In this document: positions 9,212-17,211 of the stretch, in pieces
Layout of the letters: the number at the start of each line of letters is the position of its first letter
How positions within the stretch are numbered: the stretch's first letter is position 1
Assembly (NCBI GenBank): GCA_016192075.1
Contig: JACPUU010000017.1
Location: 119,763-183,762 of the forward strand
Source of the DNA: Bacteroidota bacterium
GTDB lineage: Bacteria; Bacteroidota; Bacteroidia; Flavobacteriales_D; Crocinitomicaceae
Reading direction: 5' to 3'
Length of the DNA: 64,000 nucleotides
Program-made: the position numbers and the translations under genes
The notes under the pieces: generated by a model
The model's input: only the letters and a program-made list of their open reading frames with translations
What the model was told of the DNA's origin: nothing
The model's database searches: none

Positions 9212-10051
9212 ATGAAGAAAGAGACAATTCAAAAACTAAACAAAGCATTTGAATCGTATGCGTATGAAGAAGATGGAATAGAGTACTGGCTTGCCAGGGA
9301 GCTGCAGGAGCTTTTGGGTTATACCGAATGGCGAAACTTTTTAAAGATAATTGAAAAGGCTAAGTCAGGTTGTCAATCCACTGGTGACAAGGTTTCAGAC
9401 CATTTTGTTGACGTCAACAAAATGGTTCGTATCGGGTCGGGTGCAGAGCGTCAGCAAGATGATATCATGTTAACGCGCTATGCCTGCTATTTAATTGCGC
9501 AGAACGGTGATCCAAAAAAAGAACCCATTGCTTTTGCACAGAGTTATTTTGCCATTCAAACGCGCAAGCAGGAATTATTAGAAGAACGAATTAAACTGAA
9601 TGAGCGTATTCATGCAAGGCAAAAACTGGCAGCAACGGAAACCGAATTATCCAAAACTATTTTTGAGAGAGGTGTTGATACCAGAGGCTTTGCAAATATC
9701 CGAAGCAAAGGAGACTGGGCCTTGTTTGGCGGTAAAAATACCAACCAGATGAAGCGAAAATTAGGTGTGGCAGATAGCAGACCGCTGGCTGATTTTTTAC
9801 CCACTATTACAATAACAGCCAAACAACTTGCCGCTGAAATTACCAATTTTAATGTCCGCAAGGCAGACATTAACGGAGAGAAAAAAATTACAACAGAACA
9901 CATAAAAAACAATAAAGACATCAGGACTTTATTGGGTAAAAATGGAATAAAACCTGAAGATTTGCCGGCTGAAGAAGACTTAAAAAAACTTGAAAGACGA
10001 GTCAGAACAGCAGACAAAAAAATTGCCGGAAATAAACTCAAAGGCAAATAG
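9212..10051 (+). CDS. dinD: DNA damage-inducible protein D (BRO/Bro-N family)
   Basis: The 279-residue product matches DinD, which is about 274 residues in E. coli and is SOS-induced; the E. coli protein has been reported to disassemble RecA filaments. Diagnostic segments are Y-W-x-A-R-E-L-Q-x-L-L-G-Y near the N-terminus (Bro-N fold), the D-I-x-L-T-R-Y-A-C-Y-L-I-A-Q-N-G-D-P block around residues 90-107, and the E-R-G-V-D-x-R-G-F-A-x-I-R-S-K-G-D block around 155. The C-terminal quarter is Lys-rich and helical. A GTG lies immediately before the chosen ATG and is an alternative start. The NYN-LOTUS gene follows after only 14 bp on the same strand, so the two are probably co-transcribed. Confidence 0.9.
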   Translation: MKKETIQKLNKAFESYAYEEDGIEYWLARELQELLGYTEWRNFLKIIEKAKSGCQSTGDKVSDHFVDVNKMVRIGSGAERQQDDIMLTRYACYLIAQNGDPKKEPIAFAQSYFAIQTRKQELLEERIKLNERIHARQKLAATETELSKTIFERGVDTRGFANIRSKGDWALFGGKNTNQMKRKLGVADSRPLADFLPTITITAKQLAAEITNFNVRKADINGEKKITTEHIKNNKDIRTLLGKNGIKPEDLPAEEDLKKLERRVRTADKKIAGNKLKGK

Positions 10052-10065
10052 CAATAGTTAAACAA

Positions 10066-10809
10066 ATGGAAAAAGAAAAAAAACTGGCCGTTCTTATTGA
10101 CGGCGATAATATTCCTTCAGCACAGGTGAAGGAAATGATGGAAGAAATTGCCAAATACGGCAACCCTACGATTAAACGGATTTATGGTGACTGGACACAA
10201 CCGCGGCTTGGCAAATGGAAAAACCTGCTGCTTGAAAATGCAATTGCCCCGGTGCAGCAATACGGTTATACAACCGGTAAAAATGCAACCGATTCAGCCA
10301 TGATCATTGATGCCATGGATATTTTGTATTCAGGCCGTGTTGATGGATTCTGCATTGTGTCCAGCGATAGTGATTTTACACGCCTTGCCACCCGCTTGCG
10401 TGAAGCCGGTATGAATGTTATTGGAATAGGTGAAAAGAAAACACCGCAGCCGTTTATTGTGGCGTGTGATAAATTCATTTACCTTGAAATTTTAACTCCC
10501 AAAACACAACCTCAGCGGGGCACCACCCCAAAAGAAAAGAAAAAAGAAACAACCGGATTTGAGCCAATCACACCCAAAGTGATTGATTTAATTGCAGCCA
10601 CTGTATCAGATGTTGCAGATGATGATGGATGGTCTTTTTTGGGGGATGTGGGTAGTTTACTTTTAAAGAAGCAGCCAAACTTTGATTCACGTAATTACGG
10701 ATTTCAAAAACTCACGCCATTAATTCAGGCTACCGGCCAGTTTGAGATTGAAGAACGGCTCAACCAAAAGGGACGGTTTAAACTCATTTACGTCAGAAGT
10801 AAAGAGTAA
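10066..10809 (+). CDS. NYN domain (PIN-like) protein with C-terminal OST-HTH/LOTUS domain
   Basis: Residues of about 7-140 form an NYN/LabA-type PIN-like nuclease fold. The acidic residues expected at the active site are visible: Asp13 and Asp15 in LIDGDNIP, Asp in KNATDSAMIIDAMDIL, and SSDSDF near residue 101. After a Lys/Thr-rich linker (about 147-165), residues of about 168-245 fit an OST-HTH/LOTUS RNA-binding domain (W-S-F-L-G-D-V-G and F-D-S-R-N-Y-G-F-x-K-L). Proteins of this architecture are putative RNases or RNA-binding factors; the substrate is unknown. The gene lies 14 bp after dinD, which suggests a shared transcript and perhaps a stress role (inference). Confidence 0.85.
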   Translation: MEKEKKLAVLIDGDNIPSAQVKEMMEEIAKYGNPTIKRIYGDWTQPRLGKWKNLLLENAIAPVQQYGYTTGKNATDSAMIIDAMDILYSGRVDGFCIVSSDSDFTRLATRLREAGMNVIGIGEKKTPQPFIVACDKFIYLEILTPKTQPQRGTTPKEKKKETTGFEPITPKVIDLIAATVSDVADDDGWSFLGDVGSLLLKKQPNFDSRNYGFQKLTPLIQATGQFEIEERLNQKGRFKLIYVRSKE

Positions 10810-10836
10810 AACAGGGAAAATTTGAAAAAAATAACC

Positions 10837-10844
10837 TACTTTTG
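10837..10844 (+). promoter_or_regulatory. candidate promoter and long leader of the cold-shock gene
   Basis: TACTTTTG fits the TAnnTTTG -7 element. It would start transcription near 10852 and give a leader of about 190 nt before the cold-shock-domain gene at 11043. No other frame with coding character is seen between 10810 and 11042. Long structured leaders are typical of cold-shock mRNAs. The -33 TTTG at 10821-10824 is closer than the usual 19-nt spacing. Confidence 0.4.
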
Positions 10845-11042
10845 TATCAGAACCTGTGCATTCAAATCATCCGTACATTAAATTCGGAGTTTGCCCGGTT
10901 CGTTTATTGCTGGTTACTTTTTTGCAGCGTCTGACTTTTTCAGTTTCTCACTCCAACTGATTTTACGCCTCACATCATTTCCTGCATGTTTATTAATTGG
11001 TCTGCCTGAACGGCCGGCCCTAAAATCTATCGAAAATCACTA

Positions 11043-11534
11043 ATGAGTAAATCAAGAGAAACCTGGAACAAGAAAGAAATGGAGACGCTTCGCAAAAAGA
11101 AGAAAGATGAAAAAGCGAAACGTAAACTGGAGAAAAAAGCAAATGCCAAAGAAGGCGGCAAAAAGTCATTTGAAGACATGATTGCCTATGTGGATGAAAA
11201 TGGAATGATTACTTCCAAGGCACCTGACCTGAACCAGAAGAAAAAACAAATAGACCTGGAAAGTATTGAAATCAGTACACCGCGTAAGACCGAAGAAGAC
11301 AATGAAGCAGAAGTAATGCGCACCGGAAAAGTGGCTTTTTTCAATACGGCTAAAGGGTATGGATTTATCAAAGATCCGCTGAACAATGAAAGCTTTTTTG
11401 TACACATGAATGATTTACTCTCAGCAATCAAAGAAAATGATACAGTGACCTTTAAAGCTGAACCCAGCCAGCGTGGTATGAAAGCTGTTGAAGTAAAAGT
11501 AGTCACCCCTGAAAGTAAACCAGCCGCAATCTGA
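11043..11534 (+). CDS. cold-shock domain protein with charged N-terminal extension
   Basis: The C-terminal 65 residues are a cold-shock domain. RNP-1 is visible as K-G-Y-G-F-I and RNP-2 as F-F-V-H-M, with the strand order G-K-V-A-F-F-N near residue 97. The first 45 or so residues are extremely Lys/Glu-rich (KKEMETLRKKKKDEKAKRK) and probably helical. At 163 residues the product is more than twice the size of a classical CspA. This extended form is common in Bacteroidota and is expected to bind single-stranded RNA. It overlaps a hairpin terminator at its 3' end that is shared with the convergent recX. Confidence 0.88.
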   Translation: MSKSRETWNKKEMETLRKKKKDEKAKRKLEKKANAKEGGKKSFEDMIAYVDENGMITSKAPDLNQKKKQIDLESIEISTPRKTEEDNEAEVMRTGKVAFFNTAKGYGFIKDPLNNESFFVHMNDLLSAIKENDTVTFKAEPSQRGMKAVEVKVVTPESKPAAI

Positions 11535-11549
11535 TCAGAAAAGCGGCTG
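11521..11549. terminator. bidirectional hairpin between convergent csp and recX
   Basis: CAGCCGC (11521-11527) pairs with GCGGCTG (11543-11549). The left arm lies inside the last codons of the cold-shock gene and the right arm abuts the recX stop, so the two genes end within one compact terminator-like hairpin. There are T/A-rich tracts on the outer side for the plus strand. Confidence 0.55.
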
Positions 11550-12026
11550 TTAATTTATTTCTTGTCCTCCGGCAATTTCATGAATCAGTTCCGTTTCATA
11601 TCCCTTTGAAGCCAGGTAACGTTTCAGTTTGTTGAGTTTGTCCCAGTTGTTTTTAGATTTCGTTAGCCGGGCTTTGGATGCCAGCAGTTCTTTGGCGGTT
11701 TGAATGTATTCGGCCTCATCTATCTGTGTAAGTGCTTTATTGATTGAATAGGCACTTATTTTTTTAAGTTTCAGCTGCTGCCTGATTTTTACGCGACCCC
11801 ATTTTTTAATCCTGAATTTTCCGCTGACAAAGGCCTCGGCAAAGCGTTCTTCGTTAAGAAAATTGTGTGCAATCAGGTGAGCAATCAACGCATCCACATC
11901 TTCTGTTGACAGCTTCCACTCATAGAGTTTATGGCGCACGTCAAAATCACATCGCTCCTGGTAAGCGCAAAAGGCCTCAATTTTTTGTTTGGCCTCTAAA
12001 AAACGATAGGCTGGCGAACCAGGCAT
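11550..12026 (-). CDS. recX: regulatory protein RecX
   Basis: RecX modulates RecA by binding and capping its filaments. The 158-residue product fits the family of three-helix repeats. Typical segments are R-H-K-L-Y-E-W near residue 30, the F-L-N-E-E-R-F-A-E-A-F-V-S-G-K-F-R motif near 56-72, and W-G-R-V-K-I-R-Q-Q-L-K-L-K-K-I near 75-90. The gene lies 6 bp downstream of the RNase G gene on the same strand, so it is probably the last gene of that transcript. The presence of recX and dinD within 3 kb gives this stretch a DNA-repair flavour, though they are on opposite strands. Confidence 0.88.
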   Translation of the reverse strand: MPGSPAYRFLEAKQKIEAFCAYQERCDFDVRHKLYEWKLSTEDVDALIAHLIAHNFLNEERFAEAFVSGKFRIKKWGRVKIRQQLKLKKISAYSINKALTQIDEAEYIQTAKELLASKARLTKSKNNWDKLNKLKRYLASKGYETELIHEIAGGQEIN

Positions 12027-12032
12027 GGGGGC

Positions 12033-13589
12033 TTAAAATTCAATCAACTCGTTATTCAAGTTCTTGAAGTGATACTCCAGGAACTGGTGCTCGCTGACAC
12101 TGTGAACGGGAATCCATTTTTTGAATTTGAAAAACCATTTCCATTGTTTTGAACGCAAAAAACCGCCTTTTCTGAAATAAGCTTCCAGGTAGGGGTGAAC
12201 AAGCAATGAAACTTTTTTCTCTTTCCGGTCAAGCAGCAGGTAATTGAGTTGATTTTCAATTTCGTCTGTAAACATGATAGAGGCCTGAATTTTGCCGGTT
12301 CCGCCGCAGCTTGGACATACCTCTGACGTTTCAATATCCGTTACAGGCCTTACGCGCTGACGGGTAATTTCAACCACGCCAAATTTGCTGGGAGGAATAA
12401 TGCTGTGCTTAGCCCGGTCAGGCTTCATGAATTCTTTGATTTTCTCAAGCAGCAGCTTGTTATTCTCTTTGCTGTGCATGTCAATGAAGTCAATACAGAT
12501 AATGCCTCCCATATCACGCAGGCGCAATACACGGGCAATTTCTTCAGCGGCTTCCAGGTTTACTGAAATGGCATTTTTCTCCTGGGTATCGCCGGCAGCG
12601 CTGCGGTTTCCACTGTTCACGTCAATGACGTGCATGGCCTCTGTGTGTTCAATAATCAGGTAACCACCACTGTTTAGCGGTACCTTTTTACCAAAGAGAA
12701 TTTTAATTTGTTTATTGATGCCGAAATGCTCAAAAATGTCGTGTTTGCCATCATACAGTTTCAGAATGTTGGCTTTATCAGGAGAGATGGACGAAACATA
12801 TTCTTTCATCTCTTCAAGCAGGTTTTTGTCGTTGATGTGAATTCTTGAAAAATTCTCATTCAACAAGTCACGCAACAGCGATGAAGCGCGATTTAACTCA
12901 CCCAGTACACGTGCCGGTGATTTGGCCGTTTTGAGGTTGGTGTGCATTTGTTTCCAGCGTGACAATAAATCGCGCAGGTCCGTATCAATTTCTACAATTT
13001 TGCGGTTTTCAGCAACTGTGCGAATAATTACGCCAAAATTTTTGGGCAAAATACTTTTGACAATGTCCCGCAGGCGGTCACGTTCGGCACTTTCCCTGAT
13101 TTTTTGAGAGACTGAAATTTTATTGGAAAACGGAACCAGCACTACATAACGTCCTGCCAGCGTAACTTCAGAGCTCAGCCGCGGACCTTTTGATGAAATG
13201 GGTTCTTTGGCAACCTGCACCAGAATTTCCCGTGATGAAGAAAGCACATCCGTGATTTTGCCTTCTTTCTGAATATCCTGTTCAGGTTTAAAATAAAGTA
13301 AGTCAGCAACATTTTGCTTTTCACGCAGTGTGTCCTGGGTAAATTTGTCCAATGATTTAAACTGCGGGCCCAGGTCAAGGTAATGCAAAAACGCATCTTT
13401 TTCATATCCCACGTTGACAAAAGCCGCGTTGAGATTGGGAACAACCTTACGTACTTTTCCCAGATATATATCACCAACAGTAAAATCTGTATTCCCTTTC
13501 TCTTCGTGAAGTTCTATTAACTTTCCCTCACGCATCAGAGCAATCCAAATTCCACCTGGTTTTGAATTAACTACAAGTTCGAAATTCAC
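12033..13589 (-). CDS. rng: ribonuclease G/E family protein
   Basis: This endoribonuclease processes rRNA precursors and mRNA. The 518-residue length fits RNase G. Residues of about 37-125 hold an S1-like domain (V-G-D-I-Y-L-G-K-V). The metal-binding DNase I-like core includes V-I-D-V-N-S-G near residue 322 and I-C-I-D-F-I-D-M near 363. The zinc-link C-x2-C is seen as C-P-S-C-G-G-T-G near 424. The start is GTG, giving M-N-F-E-L-V-V-N-S; no ATG is closer to the family start. The order recX-rng-mini-protein-HU on one strand suggests a translation- and nucleoid-related cluster. Confidence 0.92.
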   Translation of the reverse strand: MNFELVVNSKPGGIWIALMREGKLIELHEEKGNTDFTVGDIYLGKVRKVVPNLNAAFVNVGYEKDAFLHYLDLGPQFKSLDKFTQDTLREKQNVADLLYFKPEQDIQKEGKITDVLSSSREILVQVAKEPISSKGPRLSSEVTLAGRYVVLVPFSNKISVSQKIRESAERDRLRDIVKSILPKNFGVIIRTVAENRKIVEIDTDLRDLLSRWKQMHTNLKTAKSPARVLGELNRASSLLRDLLNENFSRIHINDKNLLEEMKEYVSSISPDKANILKLYDGKHDIFEHFGINKQIKILFGKKVPLNSGGYLIIEHTEAMHVIDVNSGNRSAAGDTQEKNAISVNLEAAEEIARVLRLRDMGGIICIDFIDMHSKENNKLLLEKIKEFMKPDRAKHSIIPPSKFGVVEITRQRVRPVTDIETSEVCPSCGGTGKIQASIMFTDEIENQLNYLLLDRKEKKVSLLVHPYLEAYFRKGGFLRSKQWKWFFKFKKWIPVHSVSEHQFLEYHFKNLNNELIEF

Positions 13590-13720
13590 AAGAACAGATT
13601 TAAGATAAACTAAGAAAACTTAGCAGCAATGGCTACTAAGTTTTGACGATTGAAATTTTGACCGGTTTCCCGGTAACAGAAAATGTTGCAACTATGCCTT
13701 ATTCAGGCAGAATCACAGAC

Positions 13721-13813
13721 TTATTTTTTCTTTTTGTGTCTGTTTTTTCTTAGTCTCTTTTTTCTCTTGTGAGTTGCCATTTTATGTCTCTTTCTTTTTT
13801 TTCCGCTTGGCAT
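13721..13813 (-). CDS. 30-residue extremely basic conserved mini-protein, probable ribosomal component
   Basis: An ATG at 13811-13813 opens a 30-codon frame ending in TAA. The protein begins MPSGKKRKRHK, continues MATHKRKKRLRK and ends NRHKKKK. About 22 of 30 residues are Lys, Arg or His, and there are no acidic residues. I recall near-identical 29-31-residue proteins throughout Bacteroidota, commonly next to the RNase G and HU genes as here. The composition suggests rRNA binding. It may be the small ribosomal protein (bL38) reported from a Flavobacterium ribosome structure; that identity is from memory and unverified. It lies between a terminator hairpin and rng. Confidence 0.75.
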   Translation of the reverse strand: MPSGKKRKRHKMATHKRKKRLRKNRHKKKK

Positions 13814-13858
13814 AGCTAGTCTTTTTAAGTATTAGTAAATCAATTAATATTATATAAA

Positions 13859-13883
13859 AAACTTCCTGGTTTACAGGAAGTTT
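13859..13883 (-). terminator. hairpin terminator after the HU gene
   Basis: AAACTTCCTG and CAGGAAGTTT form a perfect 10-bp stem with a 5-nt loop. Read on the minus strand the stem is followed by a T-rich tract (TTTTTTATATAAT), as in intrinsic terminators. It lies about 65 bp after the HU stop and about 45 bp before the mini-protein start, so it separates the two units or attenuates read-through. Confidence 0.7.
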
Positions 13884-13948
13884 AATAACATACTCCTTTA
13901 AATTCGGAGGTCAAAGATAGAAAAACTAATTTGTTTTGCAACAAATTC

Positions 13949-14239
13949 TTATTTTACCACCACATTATCTTTTACTTCTTCAACAAAAGTCTTTGCTGGT
14001 TTAAAGGCCGGGATGTTGTGAGCGGGGATAATAATTGACTCATTACGTGAGATATTTCTGCCTGTTTTTTCTGCTCTTTCTTTAATAATGAAAGACCCGA
14101 AACCTCTCAAATAAACGTTATCTCCCTTAATCAAAGAGTTTTTAACGGAGTTCATGAATGCCTCAACGGTTGCCTGAACAGCTACTTTTTCAATTCCTGT
14201 TTGGTCTGCGATTTCGGTTACAATATCTGCTTTTGTCAT
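13949..14239 (-). CDS. HU family DNA-binding protein
   Basis: This nucleoid protein of 96 residues matches HU/IHF length. The N-terminal helices begin MTKADIVTEIADQTG, followed by the V-E-A-F-M-x-x-V-K helix and the G-F-G-S-F strand (R-G-F-G-S-F-I-I-K-E-R-A). The DNA-binding beta arm carries R-N-I-S-R-N-E-S and the IPA-H-N-I-P-A-F-K-P-A-K tail is typical. It is divergent from mutY and has its own strong Bacteroidota-type promoter. Homodimer formation and DNA bending are assumed from the family. Confidence 0.95.
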   Translation of the reverse strand: MTKADIVTEIADQTGIEKVAVQATVEAFMNSVKNSLIKGDNVYLRGFGSFIIKERAEKTGRNISRNESIIIPAHNIPAFKPAKTFVEEVKDNVVVK

Positions 14240-14272
14240 AACGTGGTGATTTAATTCTATTTAATTTGGGTG

Positions 14273-14304
14273 CAAAATTAACTGATATTCATTGAACTAT
14301 TCAA
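14273..14304 (-). promoter_or_regulatory. promoter of the HU gene
   Basis: On the minus strand TAATTTTG (14273-14280) fits the TAnnTTTG -7 element, with TTG (14302-14304) about 21 nt upstream as the -33 element. It precedes the HU start by about 33 bp. Confidence 0.6.
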
Positions 14305-14341
14305 GTAATTTAGACAGAACTTTGCATTTTTTATACAAAGA

Positions 14342-15376
14342 GTGGATTTTTCGACATCAATACAAAAATGGTATAGACAAAACAAACGTGATTTGCCCTG
14401 GAGGTCGTCCAACGACCCTTATCACATTTGGCTGTCTGAGGTGATTCTGCAACAAACGCGGGTAGAACAGGGCATGCCTTATTACCTCAAATTTGTAAAA
14501 GCATTTCCAACGGTTACAGATCTGGCCAACGCACCTGAAGATGATGTGTTGAACCTGTGGCAGGGGCTTGGTTACTACAGCCGTGCCCGCAATCTGCACA
14601 GTGCTGCCAAAATGATTGCAACAGCGTGTAAGGGAAAATTTCCGGAGTCGTATAGTGAAATTCTGGCATTAAAAGGGGTGGGTGAATACACTGCTTCTGC
14701 CATAGCCTCCATTGCATTCGGGCTGCCGCATGCAGTGGTAGATGGTAATGTGTACCGCGTGCTGAGCAGGGTTTATAAAATGGATGATCCGATTGACTCA
14801 ACCAGCGGAAAGAAAAAATTCAACCAGCTGGCGCATGCAATTCTTGATCTCAAAAATCCGGGTAATCACAACCAGGCACTGATGGAAATTGGTTCGCTCG
14901 TTTGCTTTCCATCTAATCCGCAATGCGGGCAATGTCCGGTTGCTCATTTGTGCCTTGCCCGTGCTGACAAGTCGTTTGTATCGCTGCCGGTAAAAGTGGG
15001 TAAAACCAAAGTAAAAGAGCGTAAATTTCATTACCTGGTAGTAACCGATGGCAAAAAAACCGTTCTGAAAAAGCGGGGTGAAAAAGACATCTGGTTAGGG
15101 CTGTATGATTTCAGACTGATTGAATCAGATGCGCCCGAAAACGAAATTCTGACAACACTGAAAAAAATGAAGCCGCTTGAAGTGGTAAAGGATGGATTCA
15201 TGAAACACATTTTGTCACACCAGAAAATTCAGGCCACATTTTGGCTGATACGTGTCAAGACACTCGAACTACACAAGGGTGAACTGGCAGTCAGGCTGGA
15301 CCAGCTGGATGATTACCCCATGCCCCGGCTGTTAATAAGATATCTGGAAACGGGTACACTTTGCGCCCGCAATTGA
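14342..15376 (+). CDS. mutY: A/G-specific adenine glycosylase MutY
   Basis: MutY removes adenine mispaired with 8-oxoguanine or guanine. The 344-residue product shows the helix-hairpin-helix segment L-K-G-V-G-E-Y-T-A and the two catalytic residues Glu33 (S-E-V-I-L-Q-Q-T) and Asp134 (V-V-D-G-N-V). It also has the iron-sulfur loop C-x6-C-x2-C-x5-C near 190-206. The C-terminal NUDIX-like domain (about 225-340) recognises 8-oxoG, with F-x-H-x-L-S-H-x-K present as MKHILSHQKI. The start is GTG at 14342. It heads the mutY-ssb-gldE-gldD cluster, an arrangement also known in Flavobacteria. Confidence 0.95.
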   Translation: MDFSTSIQKWYRQNKRDLPWRSSNDPYHIWLSEVILQQTRVEQGMPYYLKFVKAFPTVTDLANAPEDDVLNLWQGLGYYSRARNLHSAAKMIATACKGKFPESYSEILALKGVGEYTASAIASIAFGLPHAVVDGNVYRVLSRVYKMDDPIDSTSGKKKFNQLAHAILDLKNPGNHNQALMEIGSLVCFPSNPQCGQCPVAHLCLARADKSFVSLPVKVGKTKVKERKFHYLVVTDGKKTVLKKRGEKDIWLGLYDFRLIESDAPENEILTTLKKMKPLEVVKDGFMKHILSHQKIQATFWLIRVKTLELHKGELAVRLDQLDDYPMPRLLIRYLETGTLCARN

Positions 15377-15377
15377 C

Positions 15378-15385
15378 TATATTTG
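15378..15385 (+). promoter_or_regulatory. candidate -7 element upstream of ssb
   Basis: TATATTTG fits TAnnTTTG and lies about 20 bp before the ssb start, just after the mutY stop. A TTTG at 15360-15363 is closer than the ideal spacing. It could give ssb a promoter independent of mutY. Confidence 0.4.
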
Positions 15386-15405
15386 TTAAGTAAACCACTC
15401 TAAAA

Positions 15406-15846
15406 ATGGCCGGAAGCGTAAACAAAGTGATTCTTGTGGGAAACCTGGGCAGAGATCCTGAAGTCAGGTATCTTGAAAATGGCGTTCCCGTTGCCAAATT
15501 CACCATGGCCACCTCTGAAACCTATACGGATAAAACCTCGGGTGAAAAAAGAGAAGTAACAGACTGGCACAATATTGTTCTCTGGCGCGGATTGGCAAAA
15601 GTGGCCGAGTCATACCTGAAAAAGGGCATGAAAGTATACATTGAGGGTAAACTCAAAACCCGTTCCTGGCAAGATGAAAATCAACAAACCCGGTACGCAA
15701 CAGACATTGTGGCTGATCAGCTCATCATGCTTTCAAAAGCTGAGAGTGCGGGTGATGCGGCCAAAGAGTACCCGCCTACGATAGAAAACAGGGAAATGCC
15801 GCCTATGGATCTGAAAGATGATCCTTCAGACAGCCTCCCTTTCTGA
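15406..15846 (+). CDS. ssb: single-stranded DNA-binding protein
   Basis: This is an OB-fold SSB of 146 residues. It begins with the standard [18 protein letters not shown] and contains [15 protein letters not shown] and [15 protein letters not shown]. The C-terminus ends in the acidic, aromatic tip D-D-P-S-D-S-L-P-F, the protein-interaction tail used to recruit repair and replication partners. It sits 30 bp after mutY and 22 bp before gldE. Confidence 0.96.
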   Translation: MAGSVNKVILVGNLGRDPEVRYLENGVPVAKFTMATSETYTDKTSGEKREVTDWHNIVLWRGLAKVAESYLKKGMKVYIEGKLKTRSWQDENQQTRYATDIVADQLIMLSKAESAGDAAKEYPPTIENREMPPMDLKDDPSDSLPF

Positions 15847-15867
15847 TGTTAAACTAAAAATTAACGA

Positions 15868-17211
15868 TTGGATCTTTCTTCACAATTCCCTGTAATAGCT
15901 GCAATAGACTGGAGTGTTTCACTTACACCGGTAATCATTACGGGCGTTTGTATTTTGATTCTGCTTTGTGGTTCAGCCATGGCATCTGCTTCAGAAGTTT
16001 CTTTTTTCTCACTCAGCCCGGCCGAGTTTTCTGAAATTGAAAAAATGGAGAATAAACCGTCGCGTTTTGCACGCATACTTCTTGAAAAACCAAAAGACCT
16101 GCTGGCGGCCATTCTCATTGCCAATAATTTTTTCAATGTTTCTATTGTTATCCTGGGAGCCTACCTGTCAGCCATTATTTTTCCCGCTGAAAACACAGAA
16201 CCCCTGCTCAAGTTTCTGATTGATGTTGTTATTATCACATTTGTTATTCTGCTTTTTGGTGAAGTAATTCCAAAGTATTATGCCACGCGTTACGGCACAC
16301 GTGTTTTGCTTTTTATGGCTGCTCCCATTTATTATTTCAGTAACACACCTCCGTTCAGCTGGCTTATTCAGGGGCTGGTGAGAGGTACGGCGGTTATAAA
16401 TAAAAGAGGTAAATCAGGCAAGGTAGATGTTTCGTCTACTGAACTTTCGCATGCGCTGGAGTTAACGATGGAAGAAGAAACCGACACCCAGGATCAGCAA
16501 ATTCTGCACGGCATTGTGCGCTTTGGTAAAAAAGATGTAAAACAGATTATGAAATCCCGCACAGAAGTTTCAGCGGCGCCGGTTTCACTGTCTTTTGACC
16601 AGCTTTACCAGTTAATTGTGCAATGCGGATTTTCGCGTATTCCGGTTTACCGAGATTCGTTTGATACCATTGAGGGAATTTTGTTTGTTAAAGATTTGTT
16701 GCCGCACCTTGATCAGCAGAATGGTTTTCAATGGCAAAAACTGATTCGTGAGCCCTATTTTGTACCCGAAAATAAAAAAATTGATGATTTGTTAAAGAGC
16801 TTTCAGGAGCGCAAGGTACACATGGCGGTGGTGGTTGATGAGTATGGCGGAACATCAGGCATTGTAACGCTTGAAGATGTGCTTGAAGAAATTGTGGGTG
16901 ATATTTCAGATGAATTTGATGACGAGGATTTAACCTATTCCAAACTGGATAACAGCAATTATGTATTTGAAGGTAAAACACTGCTGGTCGATATCTACAA
17001 AGTGCTGGACATTGATGGCAAAGAATTTGAAAGTGAAAAAGCAGAGTCAGACAGCCTTGGCGGATTCATTACCGAGCAGGCCGGGCGCTTGCTGAAGAAA
17101 GATGAAAAATTGCGTTTTGGCCGGTATGAATTTACTGTGGAATCAGCAGACAACCGCCGCGTTAAACGAATTAAACTGACTATTTTGGACGAGAAAAAGA
17201 ACGATGAATAA
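15868..17211 (+). CDS. gldE: gliding motility-associated protein GldE (CNNM/CorC-type)
   Basis: The 447-residue product has an N-terminal CNNM/DUF21 membrane domain with about four helices (about 15-190), a pair of CBS domains (about 215-345) and a C-terminal CorC/HlyC transporter-associated domain (about 360-440). Diagnostic segments are S-E-V-S-F-F-S-L near 45, L-F-G-E-V-I-P-K-Y-Y near 130 and M-A-V-V-V-D-E-Y-G-G-T-S-G-I-V-T-L-E-D near 325. Its location directly before gldD identifies it as GldE, which is linked to gliding and T9SS function in Flavobacteria. The start is TTG, because no ATG is available upstream. It overlaps gldD by 8 bp. Confidence 0.92.
   Translation: MDLSSQFPVIAAIDWSVSLTPVIITGVCILILLCGSAMASASEVSFFSLSPAEFSEIEKMENKPSRFARILLEKPKDLLAAILIANNFFNVSIVILGAYLSAIIFPAENTEPLLKFLIDVVIITFVILLFGEVIPKYYATRYGTRVLLFMAAPIYYFSNTPPFSWLIQGLVRGTAVINKRGKSGKVDVSSTELSHALELTMEEETDTQDQQILHGIVRFGKKDVKQIMKSRTEVSAAPVSLSFDQLYQLIVQCGFSRIPVYRDSFDTIEGILFVKDLLPHLDQQNGFQWQKLIREPYFVPENKKIDDLLKSFQERKVHMAVVVDEYGGTSGIVTLEDVLEEIVGDISDEFDDEDLTYSKLDNSNYVFEGKTLLVDIYKVLDIDGKEFESEKAESDSLGGFITEQAGRLLKKDEKLRFGRYEFTVESADNRRVKRIKLTILDEKKNDE

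Noticed and set aside
9610..10065. 151-codon minus-strand frame over dinD
   Set aside because: Shadow frame; dinD has clear family motifs on the other strand.
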